In this document: in pieces, positions 1 to 8,952 of the stretch
Numbering within the stretch: position 1 is the first letter of the stretch
Layout of the letters: every line of letters starts with the position of its first letter
Assembly: GCA_029570205.1 (NCBI GenBank)
Contig: JAKQSI010000067.1
Span: 1 to 64,000, forward strand
Source of the DNA: Candidatus Omnitrophota bacterium
GTDB lineage: Bacteria; Hinthialibacterota; Hinthialibacteria; Hinthialibacterales; JAKPRU01
Direction: 5' to 3'
DNA length: 64,000 bases
Notes under the pieces: generated by a model
The model's input: only the letters and a program-made list of their open reading frames with translations
What the model was told of the DNA's origin: nothing
Databases searched by the model: none
Program-made: the position numbers and the translations under genes

Positions 1-17
1 TCGGGAGAGGGGTGAGG

Positions 18-166
18 CCGGTTGGATATCGCGAGAATAATCGCGGCGAGTGGTTTCTTGAAGAGATGAGACCATGCGAGTCAGGATAAACAGAGAAACG
101 TGCAGCCGAAATGGGCCGGATGGGGTCTCCCAAAGAGAGCAACAGACAGACCTCGGTTCCGAGGAG
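18..166. repeat. Dispersed intergenic repeat, copy 1
   Basis: This block recurs at 52391-52539 at the same length and without gaps. The first ~90 bases and the last ~32 are nearly identical, and the middle ~30 bases have diverged by substitution. It contains two short dyads, CGCGA-N6-TCGCG near the start and the perfect palindrome CCTCGGTTCCGAGG at 151-164, both kept in the two copies. It may be a non-autonomous mobile element or a structured RNA. No protein frame is convincing. Confidence 0.75.
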
Positions 167-199
167 GGCCTTGAATGGGACAAACGGGAAGGAGGGGTC

Positions 200-278
200 T
201 GAACCATGATTCGTGGGATTAAGGGATTACCTTGATGAAGAGAAGAAGTTTGAACCATGATTCGTGGGATTAAGGGAT
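200..278. repeat. Two direct copies of a 28-base intergenic repeat
   Basis: The 28 bases at 200-227, starting TGAACCATGATTCGTGGG, are repeated exactly at 251-278, a 51-base period. A related sequence in inverted-repeat form occurs at 12257-12344, so this is a dispersed family and not a local duplication. Confidence 0.8.
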
Positions 279-300
279 GGGCAGGAAGAAGAAGACGAAG

Positions 301-342
301 TAAACAAAACCGCGCCGCCGGTTTTTGGCCGACAGCGCGGTT
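301..342 (-). terminator. Rho-independent terminator of hppA
   Basis: On the minus strand, AACCGCGC (335-342) pairs perfectly with GCGCGGTT (308-315) and is followed directly by a T-rich run (TTTTGTTTA). It lies 66 bases downstream of the hppA stop codon, in the orientation of that gene. Confidence 0.8.
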
Positions 343-407
343 GATCTTTTGCAGATTGATCTTACCGTAGTCCCGCTTTGTTTGTAGTCCTGCTTCGTGT
401 AATCCTG

Positions 408-2648
408 TTACAGGAACAACGGAGCGAGCACCAAGGTAATTGTAGACAACAGTTTCACCAGAACATGCAGTGACGGTCCGGCGGTGTCCTTGAACGGGTC
501 ACCGACGGTATCGCCGACAACGGCGGCAGCGTGCACGGGATTCTTGATCTTGTTGCCTTGCTTATCGGTCAGGTACTTACCGCCATGCGCACCGGCTTCG
601 ATGTATTTCTTGGCGTTATCCCAGGCGCCACCGGAGTTGTTCAAAAACAAAGCCATCAGAATGCCGCCGATGGTTCCCACCATCAACAAACCGGCAACGG
701 CCTGCGCGGCGATCAATTCCTCGCCTTCGGTAATGAATATGCGGAAAATCAAGCCGATCGCCACCGGACCGAGAACAGGAAGCAACCCGGGAGCCACCAT
801 CTTCTTAAGAGCCGACTTGGTCACAATGTCCACACAGGAGCTGTAATCCGGCTTGAAGTCCTGAGGGAACTGAATGATGTCGTTCACGCGCGGCAGTTTG
901 GCATACTGATGTCGGACTTCCTCGATGATCGACTGGGCGGTTTTGCCGACCGCGCGGATCGCCATCGCGGAGAACAGGAACACCAGCATGATGCCGAAGA
1001 ACGCACCGCAGAATACCTCCGGTTTGGAGAGATCGACGGTGAAATGGAAGCCCTCCGGTTTCCCCGCGTACTGAACGACCTCATCCATGTATGCCTGGAA
1101 GAGCAGATAAGCAGCCAGACCGGCGGAACCGATGGCATAGCCCTTGGTGAGCGCCTTGGTGGTGTTTCCGACGGCATCCAGGCGGTCCGTTTTCTGGCGG
1201 ATTTCCGCGGGCTGGCGGCTCATCTCCACAATGCCGCCCGCGTTATCGGTGATCGGCCCGAAGGTATCCATGGCCAGGATGTACGCGGCGGTGGCCAACA
1301 TGCCCATGGTTGCCACGGCGGTTCCGAAGAGACCGGCATGTTCCAGGCCGCTGCTTTTGCCGAGATAATACGAACCGAGCAGGGCGGCGATCATCACGAT
1401 GGTCGGCGCAGCGGTGCATTCAAAGCCGACAGAGGTTCCGGCGATGATGTTGGTGGCCGGACCGGTTTTGGATTGTTCGGCGATGGTCTGCACCGGACGG
1501 TACTTATATTCAGTGTAGTACTGGGTGATATAAACGAACAGCACAGAAGTGACGACGCCGACGACTCCGCACAGGAAGAAGTGCCACCAGGCGCTGGGAG
1601 CGGCCTCTGTGTAAAGCAGCCAGCGGGTTGCGACCAGGAACGCCAGCATCGCCAGGCCCACGGCGACATAATAGCCCCGGTTCAGGGCGGTCATGGGATC
1701 CATTTTTTCTTCTTTGTCCAGCTTGACCATCATGATGCCGACGATGGAGGCGATGATTCCGAAGGCACGGGCGACCAGGGGGAACATCATCACACCGACG
1801 ACGCCCATGGAGAATGTAACGCCCGATTTCTGAGAGATACCGGCCAGGGTTGCGCCGAGGATCATCGCGCCGATATTTTCGGCGGCGGTGGACTCGAACA
1901 GGTCGGCGCCACGGCCCGCGCAGTCGCCGACGTTATCGCCGACGAGGTCGGCCACAACAGCGGGGTTGCGGGGATCATCTTCCGGAATACCGGCCTCCAC
2001 TTTGCCGACCAGGTCCGCGCCGACATCGGCGGCCTTGGTGTAGATTCCACCGCCGAGTTGGGCGAACAGGGCAACAAATGATGCGCCGAATCCATACCCG
2101 ACGATCAGCAGGGGGATGCGGGTCGGTTCAACGCTTGTGGTCAGGCTGACCAGCGCATACAGACCGGCGACGCCCAGAAGGCTCATAGCCACAACCAGGA
2201 GTCCGGAGACGGCCCCACCGCGCAGCGAAATCTGCAAAGCATCGTTCAGGCTGCTGAGGGCCGCGTGTGCCGTGCGGATATTGCTGCGGATGGAGACCCA
2301 CATGCCTACGTATCCCGCGAACATGGAGCAGAGCGCACCCAGGATAAATGAGAACCCAATCCAAAAGGCCAACGCCATGGACGAACCAACGGGATCGAAG
2401 TCCTGATGGCTGCGGATGAACCCGTAGGCGATGAAGATGATGAGCGCGACAACCACCGACAGGATCATAATGGTCTGATTCTGGCGGTGTAGAAATGCCT
2501 CCGCGCCCTCTTTAATGGCGTTGGAGATTTTCTGCATCTCCGGACTGCCCGTGCTCTTGTTCAGTACCCATCGGGACAGATAGTACGCGAACCACAGCCC
2601 GAAGAGACTGATTGCGATGACGAGGACTAACAATAAAAACGTCGTCAT
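408..2648 (-). CDS. hppA: Membrane-bound proton-translocating pyrophosphatase
   Basis: Pumps protons across the inner membrane using pyrophosphate hydrolysis. The 746-residue length and about 16 hydrophobic segments match the family. The substrate-binding loops are intact: an ADVGADLVGK-type loop followed by VGDNVGDCAGRGADLFES, and the C-terminal VGDTVGDPFKDTAGPS. The segment GNTTKALTKG carries Lys where potassium-dependent enzymes have Ala, so the family rule predicts a potassium-independent proton pump (inference). GAAAGGA lies upstream of the ATG. It is monocistronic, with a terminator at 301-342 and a ~500-base upstream gap. Recycling pyrophosphate this way suits an energy-limited or anaerobic lifestyle. 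Confidence 0.96.
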   Translation of the reverse strand: MTTFLLLVLVIAISLFGLWFAYYLSRWVLNKSTGSPEMQKISNAIKEGAEAFLHRQNQTIMILSVVVALIIFIAYGFIRSHQDFDPVGSSMALAFWIGFSFILGALCSMFAGYVGMWVSIRSNIRTAHAALSSLNDALQISLRGGAVSGLLVVAMSLLGVAGLYALVSLTTSVEPTRIPLLIVGYGFGASFVALFAQLGGGIYTKAADVGADLVGKVEAGIPEDDPRNPAVVADLVGDNVGDCAGRGADLFESTAAENIGAMILGATLAGISQKSGVTFSMGVVGVMMFPLVARAFGIIASIVGIMMVKLDKEEKMDPMTALNRGYYVAVGLAMLAFLVATRWLLYTEAAPSAWWHFFLCGVVGVVTSVLFVYITQYYTEYKYRPVQTIAEQSKTGPATNIIAGTSVGFECTAAPTIVMIAALLGSYYLGKSSGLEHAGLFGTAVATMGMLATAAYILAMDTFGPITDNAGGIVEMSRQPAEIRQKTDRLDAVGNTTKALTKGYAIGSAGLAAYLLFQAYMDEVVQYAGKPEGFHFTVDLSKPEVFCGAFFGIMLVFLFSAMAIRAVGKTAQSIIEEVRHQYAKLPRVNDIIQFPQDFKPDYSSCVDIVTKSALKKMVAPGLLPVLGPVAIGLIFRIFITEGEELIAAQAVAGLLMVGTIGGILMALFLNNSGGAWDNAKKYIEAGAHGGKYLTDKQGNKIKNPVHAAAVVGDTVGDPFKDTAGPSLHVLVKLLSTITLVLAPLFL

Positions 2649-3144
2649 GCTGCTGTCTATCCTTTCGTTTGATTTTTTGTTGTCAAAACCGAATCATCTT
2701 TTCGACGATCCCGGTGAAAACCACATTACATGACCGCTTTCCCGGACGATTGCACACAACCTTCCGTATGCACCTCGTCGCCTGCTTCAGAAACCCGACC
2801 CCAATCTCCGCAGATTGCGAGATTGAACAGACTGAAGAGGGGAAGTTCCCTCTGATCTTCCGTGGGAGCAAGACCCTCCGTGTATTTTTTCGGATCGGAT
2901 GAGATGGGAAAGATGGGTCATGCCAATAAGCCTGCTGCTACGCGCATGGATATCGGGGAGTTTAAGCCCCTTCTTGAGACTGTTCAAGGTTCCACACCCG
3001 ACTTGGGGCAGAGCGGGGTCGGGTAGTGGGTGTCACATTTTGTCACAATTCTTCTACCGGGCGTGGCCGGATTTGATTCCCGATTCTGATTTTCTTTCTC
3101 GACGGAGAGGGGAGTTTTTAAGAGGCTCAACAATCTTTGATTTT
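2649..3144. other. Intergenic region upstream of hppA
   Basis: About 495 bases between the hppA start and the end of the dehydrogenase remnant. I see no convincing gene, RNA or clear promoter. A TTGACA on the minus strand near 2680 is too close to the hppA start codon to be its -35 box. The stretch may hold a long hppA leader. Confidence 0.4.
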
Positions 3145-3459
3145 TCAGGTGATCGGGGTGAGTGGGGGTTGGCCGAGAAGGACCCGGGCGACATTCCGGG
3201 CGGCGAGAAGGTGCGCGTGTTTAGGAACCTCACGGGTTGCCTGGCCGATATGCGGGGTCAGAACAACATTCGGCATCTCTAAGAGGGGCGGATGGCCCTC
3301 CGGTTCATTTTCGAAAACATCCAGGACGGTAATCGGTTTGCCATCAGTAAAGGTCAGCCACGGAAAGGTGTTGCGGGTGTCGGCATTGATTATCCGTGTG
3401 CGTGATTGTCCGCCGGATGGGTTGAGAGTTACCTGTAGTATTCCAACCGTTTTGGTCAA
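3145..3459 (-). pseudogene. Chimera: unknown N-terminus joined to the tail of a D-2-hydroxyacid dehydrogenase
   Basis: The 104-residue frame has two halves. From about residue 44 on (VLDVFENEPEGHP, LLEMPNVVLTPHIGQAT) it is the end of the NAD-binding domain of a SerA/GyaR-type dehydrogenase, including the conserved TPHIG region. The first ~43 residues match no part of that family. The start codon overlaps the stop of the portal-like gene by four bases (ATGA), so the N-terminal part probably belonged to a phage gene that followed the portal. The frame looks like a deletion or recombination joint. It lacks a catalytic domain and is unlikely to be an enzyme. Confidence 0.65.
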
Positions 3460-4757
3460 TTCCCGCCCGCAGAGAGGTAGTTCGTGGTGAATTCTTCTTG
3501 TGAAATCACCTTTCGGTCGAGCAGTTGGAGGCCCGTTTTGATACGAAGGGATTCTGCGCGGGCGGCGCCGAATTCATCCGGCTTCTTGTGCGGGCTGAAT
3601 TCATGACGGCAGGTAACGGGGATGTCATGCAGCGCCAGTTCCAGATTTCGCAGCCATTCCACCATGCGTTTTGCGCTTTGTTGGACAGTCGTTGCGTGGT
3701 TGGTTAGTAGTTGATATTGCGATGCGCCCCAGGTTTCGGTTGTCCCCCAGTTTCGTCCCAGCATAAACGGAGCCAGGTGGAGCGCGGAGATGACCTGCTC
3801 GCTGACGGCCTGAAGACTCTCGCTCCATCGGGTGCGATTTCCGCCGACTCCGACATACTCTATCTCGATATTGTCGAAGGTCACAAAATTGCTGTCGGTT
3901 TTCTTTTCCCGAAGACGGTCCCGGATTTCCTGAAACTCGCGCGCGGAGCGTTCGTTGAATACGGAGGGAGATTCGCCGGGCCGAGGCGGGCCGGGCGCGT
4001 ATTTCACATGAAGCGTCGGGAATCCGGCATTGTGTGTTGCGCGGGCCAGGTCGACAATCATCTGCTGCTGAATCCGCGCCACGAGCGGCAGGGCCATCAG
4101 CGGCGAGCGACCGTACGGCGAATCGCCTTCCGCATCTAACGCATAATAGAAAAACGACGCCGGATTGAGCCGCACAAATTTCCCGTCGGGAAGCAGTTGG
4201 TACGGGACCAGGTGACGGTTGATTCGAGTTCGCCGGAATCGAATCGTGGCAGGGTCGATGATATAGAACTTGTCGATTCGGGACCGGTCCTCCGTCAGAA
4301 CCACCTCCCCCGCAAAACTGCCGCAGGTGAACACAGACAGGAAAAACGCCGCCACCAGGGATTCCATTCCCTGGCTTTTCGCGTGCTCGAATTCATGAAT
4401 CCGCCGGTCCAAGCGGGCCAGGATTACTTTTGCGGCCTCATGTTCGGTGGGACTTCCGCCATCCAGGTGCATCGTCTGCGGTGTGTTGCATAGACGCACC
4501 CACGCCCAGACTCCCGCAGAAACATCGGGAATATGGTCCCGCATGTAGCGCAATACAGGAAACAGGACGGTAAAATCCGGTTCCGGCGGCGGGATCATAT
4601 CGGGATCGTTCATCAGCCCGAGTGAGGCATACGATCCGCCGGGGGTGGAAATGGGTTTGACCGGAATGCGGTTTGACTCGGAAACAGTCTCAAACACGGG
4701 GGATTGCCTGCGATGGGAAGGAATGTTGCGCCACAAACGGGAAAAGATGCCTGCCAT
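3456..4757 (-). CDS. Phage portal-like protein
   Basis: A 433-residue soluble protein with the composition and layout of phage portal proteins of the SPP1 gp6/Mu gp29 kind. It has an N-terminal basic stretch, a central segment around ARIQQQMIVDLARATHNAGF, a GRNWGTTETWGASQYQLL segment and helical C-terminal parts. The assignment rests on this overall pattern, not on a catalytic motif. A very good ribosome site (AGGAGG) precedes the ATG. No terminase, capsid or tail gene is nearby, so it is a prophage relic or a domesticated gene. The next frame overlaps it by four bases and is a chimera. Confidence 0.55.
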   Translation of the reverse strand: MAGIFSRLWRNIPSHRRQSPVFETVSESNRIPVKPISTPGGSYASLGLMNDPDMIPPPEPDFTVLFPVLRYMRDHIPDVSAGVWAWVRLCNTPQTMHLDGGSPTEHEAAKVILARLDRRIHEFEHAKSQGMESLVAAFFLSVFTCGSFAGEVVLTEDRSRIDKFYIIDPATIRFRRTRINRHLVPYQLLPDGKFVRLNPASFFYYALDAEGDSPYGRSPLMALPLVARIQQQMIVDLARATHNAGFPTLHVKYAPGPPRPGESPSVFNERSAREFQEIRDRLREKKTDSNFVTFDNIEIEYVGVGGNRTRWSESLQAVSEQVISALHLAPFMLGRNWGTTETWGASQYQLLTNHATTVQQSAKRMVEWLRNLELALHDIPVTCRHEFSPHKKPDEFGAARAESLRIKTGLQLLDRKVISQEEFTTNYLSAGGN

Positions 4758-4831
4758 GATTCCTCCTGGAGAAAATCCGACGGATCATTCTTCTATTTTT
4801 AACGGGAAGAGGGCGGTGACCCGCCATTTTT

Positions 4832-4879
4832 ATACCGCAAACGGTATCATTTGACAGTTGATTCCTGGTGACTTATGGT
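4832..4879 (+). promoter_or_regulatory. Promoter with upstream dyad for the GT39-NHL gene
   Basis: TTGACA (4851-4856), a 17-base spacer and TATGGT (4874-4879) form a sigma-70 type promoter. Directly upstream is the perfect inverted repeat ATACCG-CAAA-CGGTAT (4832-4847), a possible operator. The promoter covers the upstream ATG at 4868, so translation must start further downstream, supporting GTG at 4952. Confidence 0.65.
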
Positions 4880-4951
4880 GTGCGCATGAATTGCGCCGGG
4901 TGGAACAAACCGGCGGCTTGCGCTATTTCCACGATTTTGAGAGGACCTTCC

Positions 4952-7900
4952 GTGAAAGAACAACCCTCCCAGCCGATTCAATTGACCCGTGTGGGTCTGC
5001 TGATCTGCGGAATTTTTGCGATCGGGGCCTTTCTTCGCCTCTATCAGCTGAGCGAAATGGCCTATCACCATGATGAATCACTTCATGCGTATTATTCCTA
5101 TAAGTTGTTTCACGACGGTCGTCAGGAATACCGCTATGACCCGGTTTATCACGGCCCGTTTCTCTATCACTACACCGCCCTGATTTATGCCCTGTTCGGT
5201 GATTCGGACTTCACCGGCCGACTGCCTCAAGTGACCTTCGGTCTCTTGATCTTTTTTCTTGTTCTGCGGTTGCGCCCATGGATCGGCACACCGGGGGTAG
5301 TATGCACATTGATTGCCGTGGCCCTGTCACCGACCCTGACTTATTTCTCACGATTTGCACGGAACGACATTTTGATTGCCGGCATGACACTCGGCATCGT
5401 AGTGTTTGCCATGGACTATATCCGAACCAGGCAGCCTCTCCACCTGGTCGGGTCTCTGTTCTTTCTGGGCCTGATGTATTGCTGTAAGGAGAACTCTCTC
5501 ATTACAGGATTCATTCTCTGTTCATACCTGGTTTTTTTCGGAGTGTATTACATTTTTTCCCGCCCGAAAGAGGCTCGAAAGATTGCGTTGTACACAGTGT
5601 TCGGAGACTATGCGCCGCTGACAAAATCCCTGGTGATTTACGGCCTGTTTTCTTTCTTTGCGTTCTTCTATTCCAAGGTCATTATCGGCCGCATCGACTG
5701 GTCCGATGTCACCGGAGACATGACCCTGGGCGTGATCCAGAGCCATATTCAGGCGTACCTGGCGGAACACCCGAAATTCACCGCGACCTGGATGGTTCTG
5801 GTGGTACTCGTTTCAGCGGCGGTGTTCGCGGGGATGTGGTGGATAAGGCGGTGGGCGGGCGGGAAACCGGCGGAGGCCGTTGCGGGTCGGGGGAAATGGG
5901 AGGCTATCGCAAAGGAAAATTATCCGCTTGTGCTGGGCTGGGCGATTATTGTGTGCCTCTTCTGCCTCTTGTTCACCACGCTTCTATACAACCCTGCGGG
6001 GCTGAGGTACGGCCTGGTGGAGTATTACGCCTATTGGATCGGCCAGCAGGAGCATCCACGGATCGGCGGGCCGTTAAGTTATTACATTCCTCGCCTGTTT
6101 CTCTATGAGATTCTGGGGGTTCTGTTCGGAATTGCCGCATACATATATTACCTGGTTCGGGCGATCGGATGGGGATGGTTTCTGTCCGGCCAGATCGTGT
6201 TCTTCGGGGCGTTGCGTCAGTTTTATGCGTACATCCATGGTCCGGCTGCATTTCGCGAAAACCTGACGGGCCATATCCTGGAATTGGTTCTGTTTGTTGC
6301 CCTCGGCGGACTGGTGCTCGCCGGATACAAAATCATCCGCCTGATCCTGCTGCGGCCTGCTGTCGATGAAAGCAGGCCGTATCCTTCTCCGTACAACGAC
6401 AGTGTAGAAGTGGACGGGTATCGGCTGTTCCTGGTGTATTGGAGTATCGTCGCACTGATTATATACAGCATCTTGAATGAGAAAGTCCCGTGGCTGATGA
6501 CCCACCAGGCGTTGCCGATCTGCCTCCTGGCCGGGGTATTCGCCGGGGATCTCTGGAGACTTCCGGGTCGGGGGGCTGCGCGAAAAGCGGTGATGGCGGC
6601 GTTTGTCATTCTCGCCATTTACTCCCTGCGCACCAATATCCTTTTGAACATTTACAATCCCGACAACCCGCGCGAAATCATGGTCTACACGCAAAGCACA
6701 CCGGATGTTGTTCGAATTCGAGATGAGGTGGAGCATATCGCGCATCTTCTCGGGAAAGACAAGTTCATGGCTCGCCGTGACAATGAACGCAGCCGGTATC
6801 AGAACGAGAGCAGTGAGACGCTGGTGGCCACACAGGGCGAGGCACAGTGGCCCTTCGTCTGGTATTTTCGACATTATCGAACCACCCCTGGAATGCCCGT
6901 CAAACCGCTTCCGCCGGTGATTATTGTCGATCCGAATATGGATACACAGATGCAGACCCTGGCAGGCGGAAAATACACGGTTCGGAAATATCCCATTCGA
7001 GCGTGGTGGCCGCCTTACGGGAAGACAGTCTCGCCGTTTGCCGCCATCAATGATCCCGATCAGCCCTCCATCAAGAGCGCCTCACAGGCTTGGGGATGGC
7101 TCGCAAAATATATGTGGACCCGGGAGGTCTGGAGTCCGCCCGGATCATCGGACATGCTCGTTTATGTCCGTAAGGATTTGCTCAAAGAAGTCCCTGCGCC
7201 GAAAGTGGACGAGGGGTATTCCCAGGCTCCACAGACTCTTGTCCGGCTTGCCGCATGGGGTTCAAAAGGAACCGGCCCCGGCCAGTTCCAGATGCCGAAG
7301 GGTGTAACGATCTCACCCGATGGGCAACTCATTTATGTTCTGGACAGCGGGAATTGCCGAATCCAGGTCCTGGATGTCAACGGGAACTTCATGGCCCAGT
7401 GCGGCTCGGCAGGGAGGGGTCCGGGGCAGTTCAATCCGGACTATGGCGGACCGTGCGGCGGGATCGCTCTCGGAGGCAATGGACATATCTTTGCCACGGA
7501 TACTTGGGGAAACCGTATATTGATCTTTGGCCAGGATGCCGATCCGGTTGACGCATGGACACAGGCCGGACCGGGAGGCACATACTTTGGTCCTCGTGGA
7601 CTGGCTGTCGCCCCGGACGGCAAAGTGGTTGTTGCCGATACCGGGCACCATTGCCTGATTTTTTATGGTCCCGATGGAAAATATCTGAATACGGTCGGCT
7701 CAATGGGGGCCGGTCCCGGGCAATTCACCGAACCGGTGGGAGTTGCCGTGAGCGCCGATGGTGAAATCTATGTTGCGGATGTCGGCAATCTGCGCATCCA
7801 GGTATTGGGACCGGATGGCATGTTCCGTCGCCAATGGAACATTCTTGGGTGGACTGAGGATCCCAATGCGCGTATCTGGGTCGAACCATACATCGCCCTC

Positions 7901-8095
7901 GGCCCCAATGGATCGGTATATGTCACCGATTCTATCAAAGGCATGATTCATCGTTTCAACCAATCCGGCGGGAATGTCAGGCTGGGTGTTGTGGCAGGCG
8001 GATTCGGCGCGCCGAAAGGAATCGCCTGCGATAAGGACGACAATCTCTATGTTGTGGATGCGGAACAGCACCGGATCATCAAGACCCGGTTCTGA
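4952..8095 (+). CDS. GT39-type membrane glycosyltransferase fused to an NHL-repeat propeller
   Basis: The first ~550 residues are a polytopic membrane protein of the family-39 type, close to the TIGR03663/Agl23-like group. An acidic motif (HHDESLHAYY) sits in the first extracytoplasmic loop, where the polyprenyl-phosphate sugar donor is used. A soluble part follows, and from about residue 758 to the end (1047) come about six NHL repeats (for example GPGQFQMPKGV, VLDSGNCRIQVLD), which should close into a beta-propeller. GTG at 4952 is chosen because GAGG lies 7 bases upstream and the promoter at 4851-4879 excludes earlier starts. It likely glycosylates protein or lipid at the membrane, with the propeller binding a partner outside. 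The acceptor is unknown. Confidence 0.8.
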   Translation: MKEQPSQPIQLTRVGLLICGIFAIGAFLRLYQLSEMAYHHDESLHAYYSYKLFHDGRQEYRYDPVYHGPFLYHYTALIYALFGDSDFTGRLPQVTFGLLIFFLVLRLRPWIGTPGVVCTLIAVALSPTLTYFSRFARNDILIAGMTLGIVVFAMDYIRTRQPLHLVGSLFFLGLMYCCKENSLITGFILCSYLVFFGVYYIFSRPKEARKIALYTVFGDYAPLTKSLVIYGLFSFFAFFYSKVIIGRIDWSDVTGDMTLGVIQSHIQAYLAEHPKFTATWMVLVVLVSAAVFAGMWWIRRWAGGKPAEAVAGRGKWEAIAKENYPLVLGWAIIVCLFCLLFTTLLYNPAGLRYGLVEYYAYWIGQQEHPRIGGPLSYYIPRLFLYEILGVLFGIAAYIYYLVRAIGWGWFLSGQIVFFGALRQFYAYIHGPAAFRENLTGHILELVLFVALGGLVLAGYKIIRLILLRPAVDESRPYPSPYNDSVEVDGYRLFLVYWSIVALIIYSILNEKVPWLMTHQALPICLLAGVFAGDLWRLPGRGAARKAVMAAFVILAIYSLRTNILLNIYNPDNPREIMVYTQSTPDVVRIRDEVEHIAHLLGKDKFMARRDNERSRYQNESSETLVATQGEAQWPFVWYFRHYRTTPGMPVKPLPPVIIVDPNMDTQMQTLAGGKYTVRKYPIRAWWPPYGKTVSPFAAINDPDQPSIKSASQAWGWLAKYMWTREVWSPPGSSDMLVYVRKDLLKEVPAPKVDEGYSQAPQTLVRLAAWGSKGTGPGQFQMPKGVTISPDGQLIYVLDSGNCRIQVLDVNGNFMAQCGSAGRGPGQFNPDYGGPCGGIALGGNGHIFATDTWGNRILIFGQDADPVDAWTQAGPGGTYFGPRGLAVAPDGKVVVADTGHHCLIFYGPDGKYLNTVGSMGAGPGQFTEPVGVAVSADGEIYVADVGNLRIQVLGPDGMFRRQWNILGWTEDPNARIWVEPYIALGPNGSVYVTDSIKGMIHRFNQSGGNVRLGVVAGGFGAPKGIACDKDDNLYVVDAEQHRIIKTRF

Positions 8096-8168
8096 TGTTG
8101 ACTTTGCGCGCGGCAATCGTACTTGCAGGGCGATATCCTTTGCGATAACTTAAAAGCAGACAGTTTCC

Positions 8169-8240
8169 GGCGGTGTAGCCAAGTGGTAAGGCAGAGGACT
8201 GCAAATCCTTTATCCACCGGTTCGAATCCGGTCGCCGCCT
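8169..8240 (+). tRNA. tRNA-Cys (GCA)
   Basis: A full cloverleaf is visible. The acceptor stem GGCGGTG pairs with CGCCGCC with one G-U pair, the anticodon loop reads CTGCAAA (anticodon GCA), and the T-arm has GGTTCGAATCC. The discriminator is U, as cysteinyl-tRNA synthetase requires. The CCA end is not encoded. Confidence 0.95.
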
Positions 8241-8303
8241 TCTTGTACTATCTCCATGCCGCACTTTCTCGGATAGAGGTTTTGAAATGAGAGGAAACGT
8301 CCG

Positions 8304-8657
8304 ATGAGATCAAAGTCCCTGTCTCAACAAGGCGCTCTTCTTGAAGATAGCGACAAGCGGGATGCTCTTCTCAAAGAGCGATTCCGGTCTCTCGTTGAAA
8401 TCTGGAAATCCGAAACCAAGTTCTCCTCCACGGCATACGAAATGGCCATGCACCCGGCCTACCAGCAAATCATCGGCATCGGACCCGCAGCGATCCCCTT
8501 GATTTTGCATGAATTGAAAACTGAACCGGACCATTGGTTTTGGGCGCTTCGTGCCATCACCGGAGAAGACCCGATCCCTGAATCACCACAAGGCTGTCTC
8601 GACAAAATGACCGACGCCTGGCTGAAATGGGGACGAGAACACGGATATGAGTGTTGA
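8304..8657 (+). CDS. Small conserved hypothetical protein
   Basis: 117 residues with a preserved core (AYQQIIGIGPAAIPLILHEL, then HWFWALRAITGEDPIPE). I recognise it as a recurring uncharacterised family that often sits just before a DUF7689 gene, as here. The helical IGPAAIPLIL segment looks like a single HEAT-type repeat. GAGGAAA precedes the ATG. The end overlaps the start of the decayed DUF7689 gene by 11 bases, so the two were once translated together. The function is unknown; the pairing resembles small toxin-immunity or defence modules, which is only a guess. Confidence 0.75.
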   Translation: MRSKSLSQQGALLEDSDKRDALLKERFRSLVEIWKSETKFSSTAYEMAMHPAYQQIIGIGPAAIPLILHELKTEPDHWFWALRAITGEDPIPESPQGCLDKMTDAWLKWGREHGYEC

Positions 8658-8924
8658 AAAAGAGCTGGAGAGTCTCTTTCCGAATCTCGAAACATCCCCC
8701 TATTCCATCAAAAGCCCTTTCGATCCCAGATACAACTGCATCGCTTGGGCGGCAGGAGACCACGAGTTGTGGTGGGAGCCGGATTTCTGGGGATACTATT
8801 ATTGGGATTCTGGAGTAGCAAGATCGGCAAAAGTGTGGATATCGAACACACCCTGGAAGGATTGGAGGGCTCCTTTTACGGACAGGTTGCCATCATCATG
8901 CGCCGCTGCGACAGGTTGCCATAG
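8647..8924 (+). pseudogene. DUF7689 protein gene with internal deletion
   Basis: The N-terminal third is normal (LESLFPNLETSPYSI, NCIAWAAGDHELWWEPD). At about 8811 the frame changes: read in another phase, 8811-8924 gives WSSKIGKSVDIEHTLEGL, then EGSFYGQVAIIMRRCD and a TAG stop, which is the usual C-terminal end of the same family. The segment between these ends is missing, so a deletion removed the middle and shifted the frame. The original frame runs on into sequence antisense to the MBL gene and is not meaningful. Confidence 0.7.
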
Positions 8925-8952
8925 GACAACTGTCTTTGTGATGATAAATGCC

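Noticed and set aside
531-2081. 516-residue His/Gly/Asp-rich frame antisense to hppA
   Set aside because: Its composition reflects the complement of hppA codons.
2670-2690. TTGACA on the minus strand as the hppA -35 box
   Set aside because: Only about 30 bases separate it from the start codon, with no -10 box at the right distance.
7225-8095. Tandem DNA repeats that might be a CRISPR or minisatellite
   Set aside because: They are diverged protein-level NHL repeats, not DNA direct repeats. No CRISPR array was seen anywhere in the window.
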